Source: Phycisphaerae bacterium
GTDB taxonomy: Bacteria > Planctomycetota > Phycisphaerae > Phycisphaerales > UBA1924
Assembly (NCBI GenBank): GCA_016794945.1
Contig: JAEUIX010000215.1
Location: 1-10,966, forward strand
Length of the DNA stretch: 10,966 nucleotides
Direction: 5' to 3'
In this document: piece by piece, positions 5,184-10,966 of the stretch
Layout of the letters: the number at the start of each line of letters is the position of its first letter
Numbering within the stretch: position 1 is the stretch's first letter
Program-made: the position numbers and the translations under genes
Notes under the pieces: generated by a model
Database searches by the model: none
What the model was told of the DNA's origin: nothing
The model's input: the letters and a program-made list of their open reading frames with translations, nothing else

Positions 5184-6397
5184 ACGCCACGCCCGGCATG
5201 CTCGACGCGGTGATCCTCGGCGGCGGGGTCGCCGGGCTGTGGACGCTGCGCCGGCTGCTGGCCGAAGGCCGCAGCGCCGTGCTGCTGACGACGGCGGACC
5301 TGGGCGCGGGGCAGACCGTCGCCAGCCAAGGGATCATCCACGGCGGCATCAAGTACGCCCTGGGCGGGGCCGCCACCGCCGCCAGCCGCGCTATCGCCGG
5401 CATGCCCGACCGGTGGCGGGCCTGCCTGGCCGGCAGGCCCGGGCCGCTGGACCCCGACCTTTCGGGCGCCGCGGTGCTGGCCCGCGAGCAGCACCTGTGG
5501 ACGACGCCGGGGCTGGTCAGCCGCGTGGCGGCGGCCGCGGCCAGCAAGGCGATTCGAACGCCGGTGCAGCGGCTGGACGCGGGGGAACGGCCCGGGGCGT
5601 TCGAACGCGCGCCGGCGGGGGTGGACGTGTACCGCGTGGCAGAACCGGTGCTGGACGCCGCGAGCCTGGTGCGGGCGCTGGCGGGGCCGGCGATGGACCG
5701 GATCGGCCGGGTGGCGTCGGTCGAGTCGATCGAGCGCATCGGCGTCGAGACGGTGCGCACGGGCGTCCGCCTGCACGACGGCCGGGCCGCGGTGCTGTCG
5801 TCGCGGGCGGTGGTGCTGTGCGCGGGCAGCGGCAACGGCCCGCTGGCCGGACTCGCGGGCGCGCGGGCTTCGGACCTGATGCAGACGCGCCCGCTGCACA
5901 TGGCGCTGGCACGAGGGGCCGAGTTGGCCCCGCTGTTCGGCCATTGCCTCGGAGCGTCCACGACGCCCCGGCTGACGGTCACGAGCTGGGCCGACGCGGC
6001 CGGGCGCGTGGTGTGGTACCTCGGCGGCGCGCTGGCCGAGCGGGGCGTCGGGCTCGATGCGGCGGCGCAACGGGCGGCGGCGCGGGCGGAGTTGAACGCG
6101 TGCGTGCCGTGGGCGGTTCGGGGCGGCGTCGAACTGGCGACGCTGCGCATCGATCGCGCCGAAGGGCTGCGGGCCGACGGCTCGCGCCCGGACGAGCCGG
6201 TCGTGACGCCCCTGGTGGACGGGCGGGTGCTGGCGGCCTGGCCGACCAAGCTGGCGCTGGCGCCGCTGCTGGCCGAGCGGGTGTCGGCGGCGTTGCCGGC
6301 GGGCGCGGGCGACGGCGGGGCCGCCCCCCCGGCCTTGCAGCGGCCCGGGGTGGCGCCGCTGCCGTTCGACGCGCCGGGACTGGAGTGGGCCCCATGA
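5180..6397 (+). CDS. FAD-dependent oxidoreductase (DAO/glycerol-3-phosphate oxidase-like)
   Basis: A 405-residue flavoprotein. AVILGGGVAGLW (10-21) is the N-terminal dinucleotide-binding GxGxxG loop for FAD. QTVASQGIIHGGIKYALGG (45-63) matches the region after the first strands in DAO-superfamily oxidases, where SxGxxHGG packs on the flavin. VVLCAGSGNGPLAGL (211-225) is the usual second FAD-contact strand, followed by RPLHMALARG (237-246). The C-terminal AAWPTKLALAPLLAERV (352-368) fits the end of the fold. No membrane segment or signal peptide is seen, so it is probably cytoplasmic. The substrate is unknown; amino acids, glycerol phosphate or 2-hydroxy acids are all possible for the family. 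Its ATG overlaps the hisS stop as ATGA, and its own stop overlaps the aldo/keto reductase start in the same way, implying translational coupling of all three. An internal ATG at 5198 is possible, but the overlap favours 5180. Confidence 0.8.
   Translation: MNATPGMLDAVILGGGVAGLWTLRRLLAEGRSAVLLTTADLGAGQTVASQGIIHGGIKYALGGAATAASRAIAGMPDRWRACLAGRPGPLDPDLSGAAVLAREQHLWTTPGLVSRVAAAAASKAIRTPVQRLDAGERPGAFERAPAGVDVYRVAEPVLDAASLVRALAGPAMDRIGRVASVESIERIGVETVRTGVRLHDGRAAVLSSRAVVLCAGSGNGPLAGLAGARASDLMQTRPLHMALARGAELAPLFGHCLGASTTPRLTVTSWADAAGRVVWYLGGALAERGVGLDAAAQRAAARAELNACVPWAVRGGVELATLRIDRAEGLRADGSRPDEPVVTPLVDGRVLAAWPTKLALAPLLAERVSAALPAGAGDGGAAPPALQRPGVAPLPFDAPGLEWAP
5417..5441. repeat. 10-bp perfect inverted repeat inside the FAD oxidoreductase gene
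   Basis: CGGGCCTGCC (5417-5426) and GGCAGGCCCG (5432-5441) form an uninterrupted 10-bp stem with a 5-nt loop, within codons 80-88. No T-tract follows. In such GC-rich coding DNA it may be chance. Confidence 0.35.
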
Positions 6398-7155
6398 GCA
6401 CGGTGATGCTGCCGCGCCTTGGACTGGGGACGGTGGCGCTGGGGCGCAGCGCGGGGTTGAAGTACGCGCGGCCGGTGCGGGTGCCGACGGACGACGAGGC
6501 CGAGGCCCTGCTGCGGGCGGCGCTGGAGGAGGGCGTGACCTACGTGGACACCGCGCCGGCGTACGGCGCGGCGGAACAGCGGCTGGGCCGGCTGCTGCCC
6601 CGGGTGGCCCCGCGGGAGCGGTGGCTGATCGGCACCAAGGCGGGCGAGACGTTCGACGAGGGCACGGGAACGTCCGCGTACGACTTCTCGCCGGGGGCGA
6701 TCGGCGCGAGCGTGGACGCATCGCTGCGGCGGCTGAAGGTGGAGCGGGTGGACGTGCTGCTGCTGCACTTCTCGTCGGCGTGCGACGATGCGGGCGTGCT
6801 GCGGGCGGGGGAGGCGGCCGGGGCCCTGCAGGAGGCCAGGCGCGCGGGCAAGGCGCGGTGGATCGGCGCCTCGATCGGGACGATGGAGGGCGCCGAGGCG
6901 GCGCTGGCCGCGGGGTGGATGGACGTGGTGATGGTGACGCTGAACCCCGCGGAGCGGCAGATGGCGCCTGTGGCGGCGCGGGCGGCGGCGCAGGGCGTGG
7001 CGGTGCTGGTGAAGAAGCCGCTGGCGTCGGGGCGAGCGGAGCCGCGGGAAGCGGTGCGGCAGGCGCTGGCGACACCGGGGGTGTCGTGCGTCGTGGCGGG
7101 GACGACCCGCGTCGAGCATCTGCGGGCGCTGGCGGCGGCGGCTCGCGACGCCTAG
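6394..7155 (+). CDS. aldo/keto reductase
   Basis: A 253-residue NAD(P)H-dependent oxidoreductase of the AKR TIM-barrel family. The catalytic tetrad is complete: D52 and Y57 in VDTAPAYG, K82 in IGTKAG, and H125 in LLLHF. The opening LPRLGLGTVALG (6-17) is the typical first strand. Later barrel strands are seen at ARWIGASIG (154-162), VVMVTLNP (178-185) and VAVLVKKPLASG (202-213), with VSCVVAGTTRVEHL (230-243) as the last strand and cofactor-phosphate contact region. It is rather short for the family, typically 270-330 residues, mostly because of trimmed loops and C-terminus. The start is the ATG at 6394, overlapping the stop of the FAD oxidoreductase gene; the same open frame continues upstream for over 1 kb but is Arg/Gly-rich and a GC shadow. 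The substrate is unknown; an aldehyde or ketone made by the neighbouring flavoprotein is a speculative candidate. Its stop shares CTAG with the convergent lysA stop. Confidence 0.88.
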   Translation: MSTVMLPRLGLGTVALGRSAGLKYARPVRVPTDDEAEALLRAALEEGVTYVDTAPAYGAAEQRLGRLLPRVAPRERWLIGTKAGETFDEGTGTSAYDFSPGAIGASVDASLRRLKVERVDVLLLHFSSACDDAGVLRAGEAAGALQEARRAGKARWIGASIGTMEGAEAALAAGWMDVVMVTLNPAERQMAPVAARAAAQGVAVLVKKPLASGRAEPREAVRQALATPGVSCVVAGTTRVEHLRALAAAARDA

Positions 7156-8462
7156 CGCTCGTGCTCGATCAGGTCGTCCAGGGTTTCACGCCGGCGAATC
7201 AGGCGGCCGAGCGATCCTTGGACCATCACCTCCGCCGGCAGGGGGTGGCTGTTGTACCGGCTTGCCATCGACATGCCGTAGGCCCCGGCGGCGAAGACCG
7301 CCAATAGATCGCCGCGGGCCAGCATCGGCAGCAGCCGATCCCGGGCCAGGAAGTCGCCGGTCTCACAGACGGGGCCCACCACGTCGCAGGTCTCCAGTCC
7401 GGGCAGGTCGAGTTTCTCCTGGCGGCTGGGGGGCACGTGCTGGGGGCTGACGCTGACGGGCCAGATGAAATGGAACGCGCCGTAGAGGCTGGGGCGCAGC
7501 AGCGTGTTCATGCCCGCGTCGCACACGACGAACTTGCGCGGGCCGGTGTGCTTGACGAACAGCACGCGGGTCAGCAGCACGCCAGCGTTCGCGGCGATCG
7601 TGCGCCCGGGCTCCAGGATGATGCGCAGGCCGGCACGCACCCGCGACTCTAGCAGCGGCACGATGGCGGCGGCGAACGTCGCGGCGGAGGGCGCTGCGCC
7701 CGAGGTGTAGTCGGCGCCGAAGCCGCCGCCGAGGTCGAGCGCCTCGATGCGCACGCCCTTGCGCTCCAGGCGGTCGATCAGGGCCAGGGCCCGGGTGACG
7801 GCCTCGACGTAGGGCGCGGGGTCGGTGATCGACGAGCCGATGTGCAGGTGGACGCCGCACAGACGCAGGTGCTTCTCGCGTGCGAACTTCTCGAAGAGCG
7901 CCTCGGCGTGCGGGAGCTCGACGCCGAACTTGGTCTCGGCGTGTCCCGTGCGGACGTAGGCGTGGCCGCCGGCGGCGATGCCGGGGTTGACGCGCAGCGC
8001 GGCACGGGCGGAAACGCCCATGGCCCGGGCGGCCGCGGCGACGACTTCGTACTCCGGCTCGCTCTCGATGTTGAACAGACCGATGGGCGTTGTGTCGCCG
8101 CGATCGGGGTCGCCGGCCAGGGCCTGATGGATCTCCTCGTCGGTCTTGCCGACGCCGGCGAACACGGTGCGTTCGGCCGGGACGCCGGCCAGACGCGCGC
8201 GCAGCAGCTCGCCGCCGCTGACGACGTCCATCCCCGCCCCGCGCTCGGCCAGGAGGCGCAGCACGTGGACGTTGGAGCAGCACTTGACGCTGAAGCAGAT
8301 GAGCGGGTGGAGCGGGGCGAAGGCCGCCGCGAGCAGGTCGTAATGGCGCAGCAGCGTCGCGCCGGAGTAGACGTAGAGCGGCGTGCCGTGCTCGGCCGCC
8401 AGGCCGGCCAGGGGAACGTCTCCGGCGTGCAGCTCGCCGTCGCGGTACTCGAAGTGGTCCAT
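7152..8462 (-). CDS. lysA: diaminopimelate decarboxylase
   Basis: A 436-residue PLP enzyme (fold-type III, alanine racemase-like barrel) that decarboxylates meso-diaminopimelate to L-lysine, the last step of lysine synthesis. K60 in CFSVKCCSN is the expected PLP Schiff-base lysine; [10 protein letters not shown] (77-86), GVHLHIGS (203-210), [11 protein letters not shown] (242-252) and [11 protein letters not shown] (284-294) are the PLP-phosphate and barrel motifs. [11 protein letters not shown] (366-376) is the CExxD substrate-binding motif, and [15 protein letters not shown] (393-407) carries the conserved active-site Tyr (Y395). These features separate it from ornithine/arginine and carboxynorspermidine decarboxylases. 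The start at 8462 gives [15 protein letters not shown], a normal LysA beginning. The open frame extends far upstream, but that part is antisense or out of frame with the pseudopilin gene. It starts 26 nt after the pseudopilin stop and has a candidate -10 box, TACGCT, 6 nt before its ATG. It ends convergently on the aldo/keto reductase. Confidence 0.95.
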   Translation of the reverse strand: MDHFEYRDGELHAGDVPLAGLAAEHGTPLYVYSGATLLRHYDLLAAAFAPLHPLICFSVKCCSNVHVLRLLAERGAGMDVVSGGELLRARLAGVPAERTVFAGVGKTDEEIHQALAGDPDRGDTTPIGLFNIESEPEYEVVAAAARAMGVSARAALRVNPGIAAGGHAYVRTGHAETKFGVELPHAEALFEKFAREKHLRLCGVHLHIGSSITDPAPYVEAVTRALALIDRLERKGVRIEALDLGGGFGADYTSGAAPSAATFAAAIVPLLESRVRAGLRIILEPGRTIAANAGVLLTRVLFVKHTGPRKFVVCDAGMNTLLRPSLYGAFHFIWPVSVSPQHVPPSRQEKLDLPGLETCDVVGPVCETGDFLARDRLLPMLARGDLLAVFAAGAYGMSMASRYNSHPLPAEVMVQGSLGRLIRRRETLDDLIEHER

Positions 8463-8468
8463 GGACCG

Positions 8469-8474
8469 AGCGTA
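8469..8474 (-). promoter_or_regulatory. candidate -10 box of a leaderless lysA promoter
   Basis: On the minus strand TACGCT ends 6 nt before the lysA ATG, in the 26-nt gap after the pseudopilin stop. There is no Shine-Dalgarno site. It matches TANNNT only, so alone it is weak; the shared geometry with three other genes is the support. Confidence 0.35.
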
Positions 8475-8488
8475 GCGAACGGGACAGG

Positions 8489-9421
8489 TCAGCGCGGCTG
8501 GTTGGCCCAGCCGTACGGCCGGGGAACGCCGGGCCACGTGGGGCAGAGCTGGTACCACGCGTTGGCCCGCCCCTTGACCCAGAAGTCGTTGCCGATGAGG
8601 TCGCCGCGGTCCGACTCCGAATCGGGGTTGTTCCCCTTGGGGCCGGCGAAGAGCTCGACGTCGCCGTTGACGTAGGCGATGTGGCCCTTGCGGCCGTGCC
8701 GGTCGGTGATCTGGTCCAGGTTGCTGAACATGCCGTCCGGCGTGTCGGAGTTGTAGAAGCGCAGATCCTCCTCGACGTACACCGGCAGGGACTTGAAATT
8801 GCGCATGTCGGTGACGATCGGCGGCGATCCACGGCCCGTCTGGGCGGTCCAGTTCACGGCCCGGGCGTCCCAGACGGCGATCGTGTTGGTGTCCGGCCGC
8901 GCCCCCGAAGCGCCGGTGACCATCGTGTAATCGAAGTTCATCGCCCGCTCGGAGAGGAACTCGTTGAAGAGCGCCAGCTGGAGCTGCATGGCCGGGCTCT
9001 GCCACATGGGGTCCGAGAGGTTGGCTTGGAACCGCGTCCGGGTGCGGCGCTTGTTGGTGGGGCACTCGAAGACCTTGTCGACGTTCGTGAGGTACTCGAA
9101 CGCCGGGCCCATCCTGGCCGGGTTGGCGCCGCCCACGCCCGTAGAAGCCTGCAGCGGGTTGGTCGGCTGCGCGTACCAGAACCGGATCGGCGTCGGGTGG
9201 CCCGCTTCCCAGATCGAACCCTTGTAGTCCAGCGCGTAGGACGAATAGCCCGTGGCGATCTGCTTCATGTTGTTCATGCAGATCGCCGTCCGCGCGGCCT
9301 CGCGGGCCTTGGCAAGCACCGGCAGCAGGATGCCCACCAGCAGCGCGATGATCGCGATGACCACCAGCAGCTCGATGAGCGTGAAGGCGGAGAAAGGCCG
9401 CGGGCGGGGCGCTTTCGTCAT
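8489..9421 (-). CDS. type II secretion pseudopilin-like protein (prepilin-type N-terminal methylation domain)
   Basis: A 310-residue protein with a class III prepilin leader: basic [12 protein letters not shown], then [32 protein letters not shown] (13-44). Processing by prepilin peptidase is expected between A12 and F13, leaving Phe at +1 and Glu (E17) at +5 for methylation and assembly. The hydrophobic helix is followed by [21 protein letters not shown] (48-68), the link typical of the planctomycete pseudopilin-like family. Near the C-terminus [19 protein letters not shown] (240-258) matches its conserved H-x-G-G-x-Y-V-N/D-G strand. Such proteins are numerous in planctomycete genomes and are thought to be envelope or pseudopilus components; an exact role is not known. 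At 310 residues it is far larger than a classical pseudopilin. The start at 9421 is fixed by the leader; there is no Shine-Dalgarno site, but a strong TATACT box lies 6 nt upstream. It is divergent from asnS and upstream of lysA. Confidence 0.88.
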   Translation of the reverse strand: MTKAPRPRPFSAFTLIELLVVIAIIALLVGILLPVLAKAREAARTAICMNNMKQIATGYSSYALDYKGSIWEAGHPTPIRFWYAQPTNPLQASTGVGGANPARMGPAFEYLTNVDKVFECPTNKRRTRTRFQANLSDPMWQSPAMQLQLALFNEFLSERAMNFDYTMVTGASGARPDTNTIAVWDARAVNWTAQTGRGSPPIVTDMRNFKSLPVYVEEDLRFYNSDTPDGMFSNLDQITDRHGRKGHIAYVNGDVELFAGPKGNNPDSESDRGDLIGNDFWVKGRANAWYQLCPTWPGVPRPYGWANQPR

Positions 9422-9427
9422 GCGCCA

Positions 9428-9433
9428 AGTATA
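9428..9433 (-). promoter_or_regulatory. -10 box of a probable leaderless promoter for the pseudopilin gene
   Basis: TATACT on the minus strand (5 of 6 to consensus) ends 6 nt before the ATG at 9421, so transcription should start at the ATG itself. It lies in an AT-rich island (AACTTGTATACTTGG) in otherwise GC-rich DNA. No convincing -35 hexamer is present. It is the best of the four leaderless candidates. Confidence 0.55.
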
Positions 9434-9475
9434 CAAGTTCTCAGAGCAATGCCAGTGTTTGCACGCCGTTTGGAG

Positions 9476-9481
9476 TACGAT
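9476..9481 (+). promoter_or_regulatory. possible -10 box for asnS
   Basis: TACGAT (5 of 6 to consensus) would start transcription near 9488, inside the first leader hairpin, leaving a leader of about 57 nt. No -35 element is found at standard spacing. It is the only reasonable -10 in the short gap between the pseudopilin gene and asnS. Confidence 0.3.
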
Positions 9482-9485
9482 CCGC

Positions 9486-9522
9486 CTCCCCGTAGCGGGG
9501 AGTATCCCCGGGGTGCCGGGGA
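9486..9522 (+). repeat. two tandem 7-bp hairpins in the asnS leader
   Basis: CTCCCCG (9486-9492) pairs with CGGGGAG (9496-9502) around the loop TAG. TCCCCGG (9505-9511) pairs with CCGGGGA (9516-9522) around GGTG. Both stems are perfect, only 2 nt apart, and end 12 nt before the asnS Shine-Dalgarno site. They may stabilise the mRNA 5' end or regulate asnS; the sequence is not a recognisable T-box. Confidence 0.5.
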
Positions 9523-9533
9523 CGGACAGCAGC

Positions 9534-9539
9534 AGGAGG
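9534..9539 (+). promoter_or_regulatory. strong ribosome binding site of asnS
   Basis: AGGAGG, the full consensus, ends 5 nt before the ATG at 9545 and fixes that start. It shows that this organism uses Shine-Dalgarno initiation for some genes, in contrast to the SD-less genes nearby. Confidence 0.85.
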
Positions 9540-9544
9540 CCGCG

Positions 9545-10966
9545 ATGGCAGGTTCGACCGTCTGGAAGCGTGTGGACGAGGTGCTCACCGGAGCCGTGGG
9601 CGAGGCGGTGACGGTCAAGGGGTGGGTGCGGACCCGGCGCGACAGCAAGGCCGAGGGGGGCCTGAGCTTTGTCGCCCTGCACGATGGCTCGTGCTTCGAC
9701 ACGGTGCAGCTGGTGGTCAAGGGCGACCTGCCGAACTACGCAGCGGAGGTGGCGAGGCTGACCACGGGGTGCTCGATCGAGGCCGACGGGGTGATCGTGC
9801 AGAACCCCAAGGGCGGACGGGAGATCGCCGTGGAGGCCGGGCGGGGCGGGGCGGTGCGGGTGATCGGCTGGGTGGAAGACCCGGACACGTACCCGATCCA
9901 GCCCAAGCCGCACAGCTTTGAGTACCTGCGCGAAGTGGCGCACCTGCGGGTGCGGACCAACACCTTCGGGGCGATCGCGCGGGTGCGGCACTGCCTGGCG
10001 ATGGCGGTGCACGAGTTCTTCCACCGGCGCGGGTTCATGTGGGTGCACACGCCGATCATCACCGCCAGCGACTGCGAAGGGGCGGGACAGATGTTCCGCG
10101 TGAGCACGCTGGACTGGGTGCGCCGGACGCAGGGCGCGGCGGGCGGTTCGCCCCCCCACGCCCCCCACGCCTCGACCGCCGGGACGGCCGAGGCCAATCC
10201 GTTCGCCGAGGACTTTTTCGGCAAGGAGGCGCACCTGACGGTGTCGGGGCAGTTGAACGTGGAGACGTACTGCATGGCGCTCAGCCGCGTGTACACGTTC
10301 GGGCCGACGTTCCGCGCCGAGAACAGCAACACGAGCCGGCACCTGGCGGAGTTCTGGATGATCGAGCCGGAGATCGCGTTCGCGGACCTGGCGGCGGACG
10401 CATCGCTGGCCGAGGCGATGCTGAAGCACCTGTTCGCGACGGTGCTGCGCGAGCGCGCCGACGACATGAAGTTCTTCGCCGAGCGGATCGAGAAGACGGC
10501 GGTGGAGCGGCTGGCGAAGATCGTGGAGCAGCCGTTCCTGCGGCTGACGTACACCGAAGGGGTGAAGATCCTGGAGGAGGCGATCCGCACCGGCAGGAAG
10601 AAGTTCGAGTTCCCGGTGAAATGGGGCACGGACCTGCAGAGCGAGCACGAGCGGTTCCTGACCGAGGAGCACTTCAAGCAGCCGGTGATCCTGACCAACT
10701 ACCCCAAGCAGATCAAGGCGTTCTACATGCGGCTGGACGATGGGTGCGAGCCCGACCGCCAGACGGTGGCGGCGATGGACATCCTGGTGCCGGGGATCGG
10801 GGAGATCGTCGGCGGGAGCCAGCGCGAGGAGCGGCTGGACAAGCTGGACCAGCGGATCCATGAGATGGGCCTGCCGATCAAGGAGTACTGGTGGTACCGG
10901 GACCTGCGGCGGTACGGCACGGTGCCGCACGCGGGGTTCGGGCTGGGGTTCGAGCGGCTGATCCAG
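9545..10966 (+). CDS. asnS: asparaginyl-tRNA synthetase (3' end cut by window)
   Basis: The first 474 residues of a class II aminoacyl-tRNA synthetase that charges tRNA-Asn with asparagine in the cytoplasm. Residues about 20-112 are the OB-fold anticodon-binding domain ([12 protein letters not shown] at 24-35, FVALHDGS at 42-49). The catalytic core has motif 1 around [18 protein letters not shown] (164-181) and [12 protein letters not shown] (231-242). Motif 2 is [22 protein letters not shown] (255-276), diagnostic for AsnRS over Asp[17 protein letters not shown] (418-432) and [25 protein letters not shown] (448-472) include motif 3. Only about 25 C-terminal residues should be missing, judging by the E. 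coli enzyme. Residues about 192-221 contain an extra low-complexity stretch ([18 protein letters not shown]) between FRVSTLD and DFFGKEAHL. An intact asnS suggests that asparaginyl-tRNA is made directly, not only by amidation. It has a full Shine-Dalgarno site and a two-hairpin leader, and is divergent from the pseudopilin gene. Confidence 0.95.
   Translation, partial: MAGSTVWKRVDEVLTGAVGEAVTVKGWVRTRRDSKAEGGLSFVALHDGSCFDTVQLVVKGDLPNYAAEVARLTTGCSIEADGVIVQNPKGGREIAVEAGRGGAVRVIGWVEDPDTYPIQPKPHSFEYLREVAHLRVRTNTFGAIARVRHCLAMAVHEFFHRRGFMWVHTPIITASDCEGAGQMFRVSTLDWVRRTQGAAGGSPPHAPHASTAGTAEANPFAEDFFGKEAHLTVSGQLNVETYCMALSRVYTFGPTFRAENSNTSRHLAEFWMIEPEIAFADLAADASLAEAMLKHLFATVLRERADDMKFFAERIEKTAVERLAKIVEQPFLRLTYTEGVKILEEAIRTGRKKFEFPVKWGTDLQSEHERFLTEEHFKQPVILTNYPKQIKAFYMRLDDGCEPDRQTVAAMDILVPGIGEIVGGSQREERLDKLDQRIHEMGLPIKEYWWYRDLRRYGTVPHAGFGLGFERLIQ

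Noticed and set aside
5239..6393. In-frame upstream extension of the aldo/keto reductase gene
   Set aside because: The extension is Arg/Gly/Ala-rich and overlaps the FAD oxidoreductase gene in another frame. The AKR fold begins right after the ATG at 6394, which forms an ATGA overlap.
4682..7075. Very long minus-strand open frame opposite the FAD oxidoreductase and aldo/keto reductase genes
   Set aside because: The product is almost entirely Pro, Ala, Arg and Ser with no motif. It is the expected antisense shadow of GC-rich coding DNA, and the plus strand here encodes two clear enzymes.
8463..9428. Apparent N-terminal extension of lysA into a 758-residue protein
   Set aside because: The extra part is an out-of-frame reading of the pseudopilin gene. 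LysA homology begins at the ATG at 8462.
9434..9544. T-box riboswitch ahead of asnS
   Set aside because: The gap is only about 110 bp, there is no T-box consensus and no terminator/antiterminator pair, so only two simple hairpins are reported.
9422..10930. Apparent long N-terminal extension of the pseudopilin protein across asnS
   Set aside because: It is antisense to asnS and ends exactly at the prepilin leader. The leader peptide needs the start at 9421.
1..10966. Mobile elements, CRISPR arrays, tRNA or rRNA genes, toxin-antitoxin or defence genes
   Set aside because: I found no transposase motifs, regularly spaced repeats, cloverleaf-like sequence, or small paired genes that would support any of these.

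Overview
The window is high-GC, densely coded bacterial chromosome that most resembles a planctomycete of the Phycisphaerae type. Four things point there: a secreted protein ending in a VPAP-hydrophobic-Arg-rich PEP-CTERM-like tail, a large type II pseudopilin-like protein with an [16 protein letters not shown] leader, a HisRS whose motif 2 reads FRAERPQRGRLREFMQW, and a GAF-domain protein resembling the N-terminus of planctomycete SpoIIE-type phosphatases. This is a judgement from sequence pattern, not from a search.

Layout. (1) Minus strand, 2584 to 1: nuoG (complex I subunit G), a small one-pass membrane protein with a Gly/Asp tail, then the start of a GAF-domain protein that runs off the left edge. 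(2) A roughly 400-bp divergent intergenic region with a sigma70-like promoter and a long structured leader. (3) Plus strand, 2984 to 7155: a PEP-CTERM-like exported protein, a terminator region with three consecutive inverted repeats, then a tight three-gene unit, hisS, an FAD-dependent oxidoreductase and an aldo/keto reductase, joined by two ATGA stop/start overlaps. (4) Minus strand, 9421 to 7152: a pseudopilin-like protein and lysA; lysA ends tail-to-tail with the aldo/keto reductase inside a single CTAG. (5) Plus strand from 9545: asnS, cut by the right edge just after class II motif 3.

Most genes are housekeeping: two class II aminoacyl-tRNA synthetases, the last step of lysine synthesis and a respiratory-chain subunit. 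They are mixed with exported or envelope proteins. No mobile element, CRISPR array, tRNA or rRNA is visible, and I do not see a defence system or other obviously new multi-gene system.

The observations most worth a second look are: a 340-bp patch inside hisS whose third-position composition differs sharply from both flanks; a recurring TANNNT box 6-8 nt before the ATG of nuoG, hisS, lysA and the pseudopilin gene, suggesting leaderless mRNAs beside genes with clear Shine-Dalgarno sites; two hairpin-plus-ACATTTCAGG modules in the leader of the PEP-CTERM gene; and a conserved-looking but functionally unassigned oxidoreductase pair in the hisS operon.
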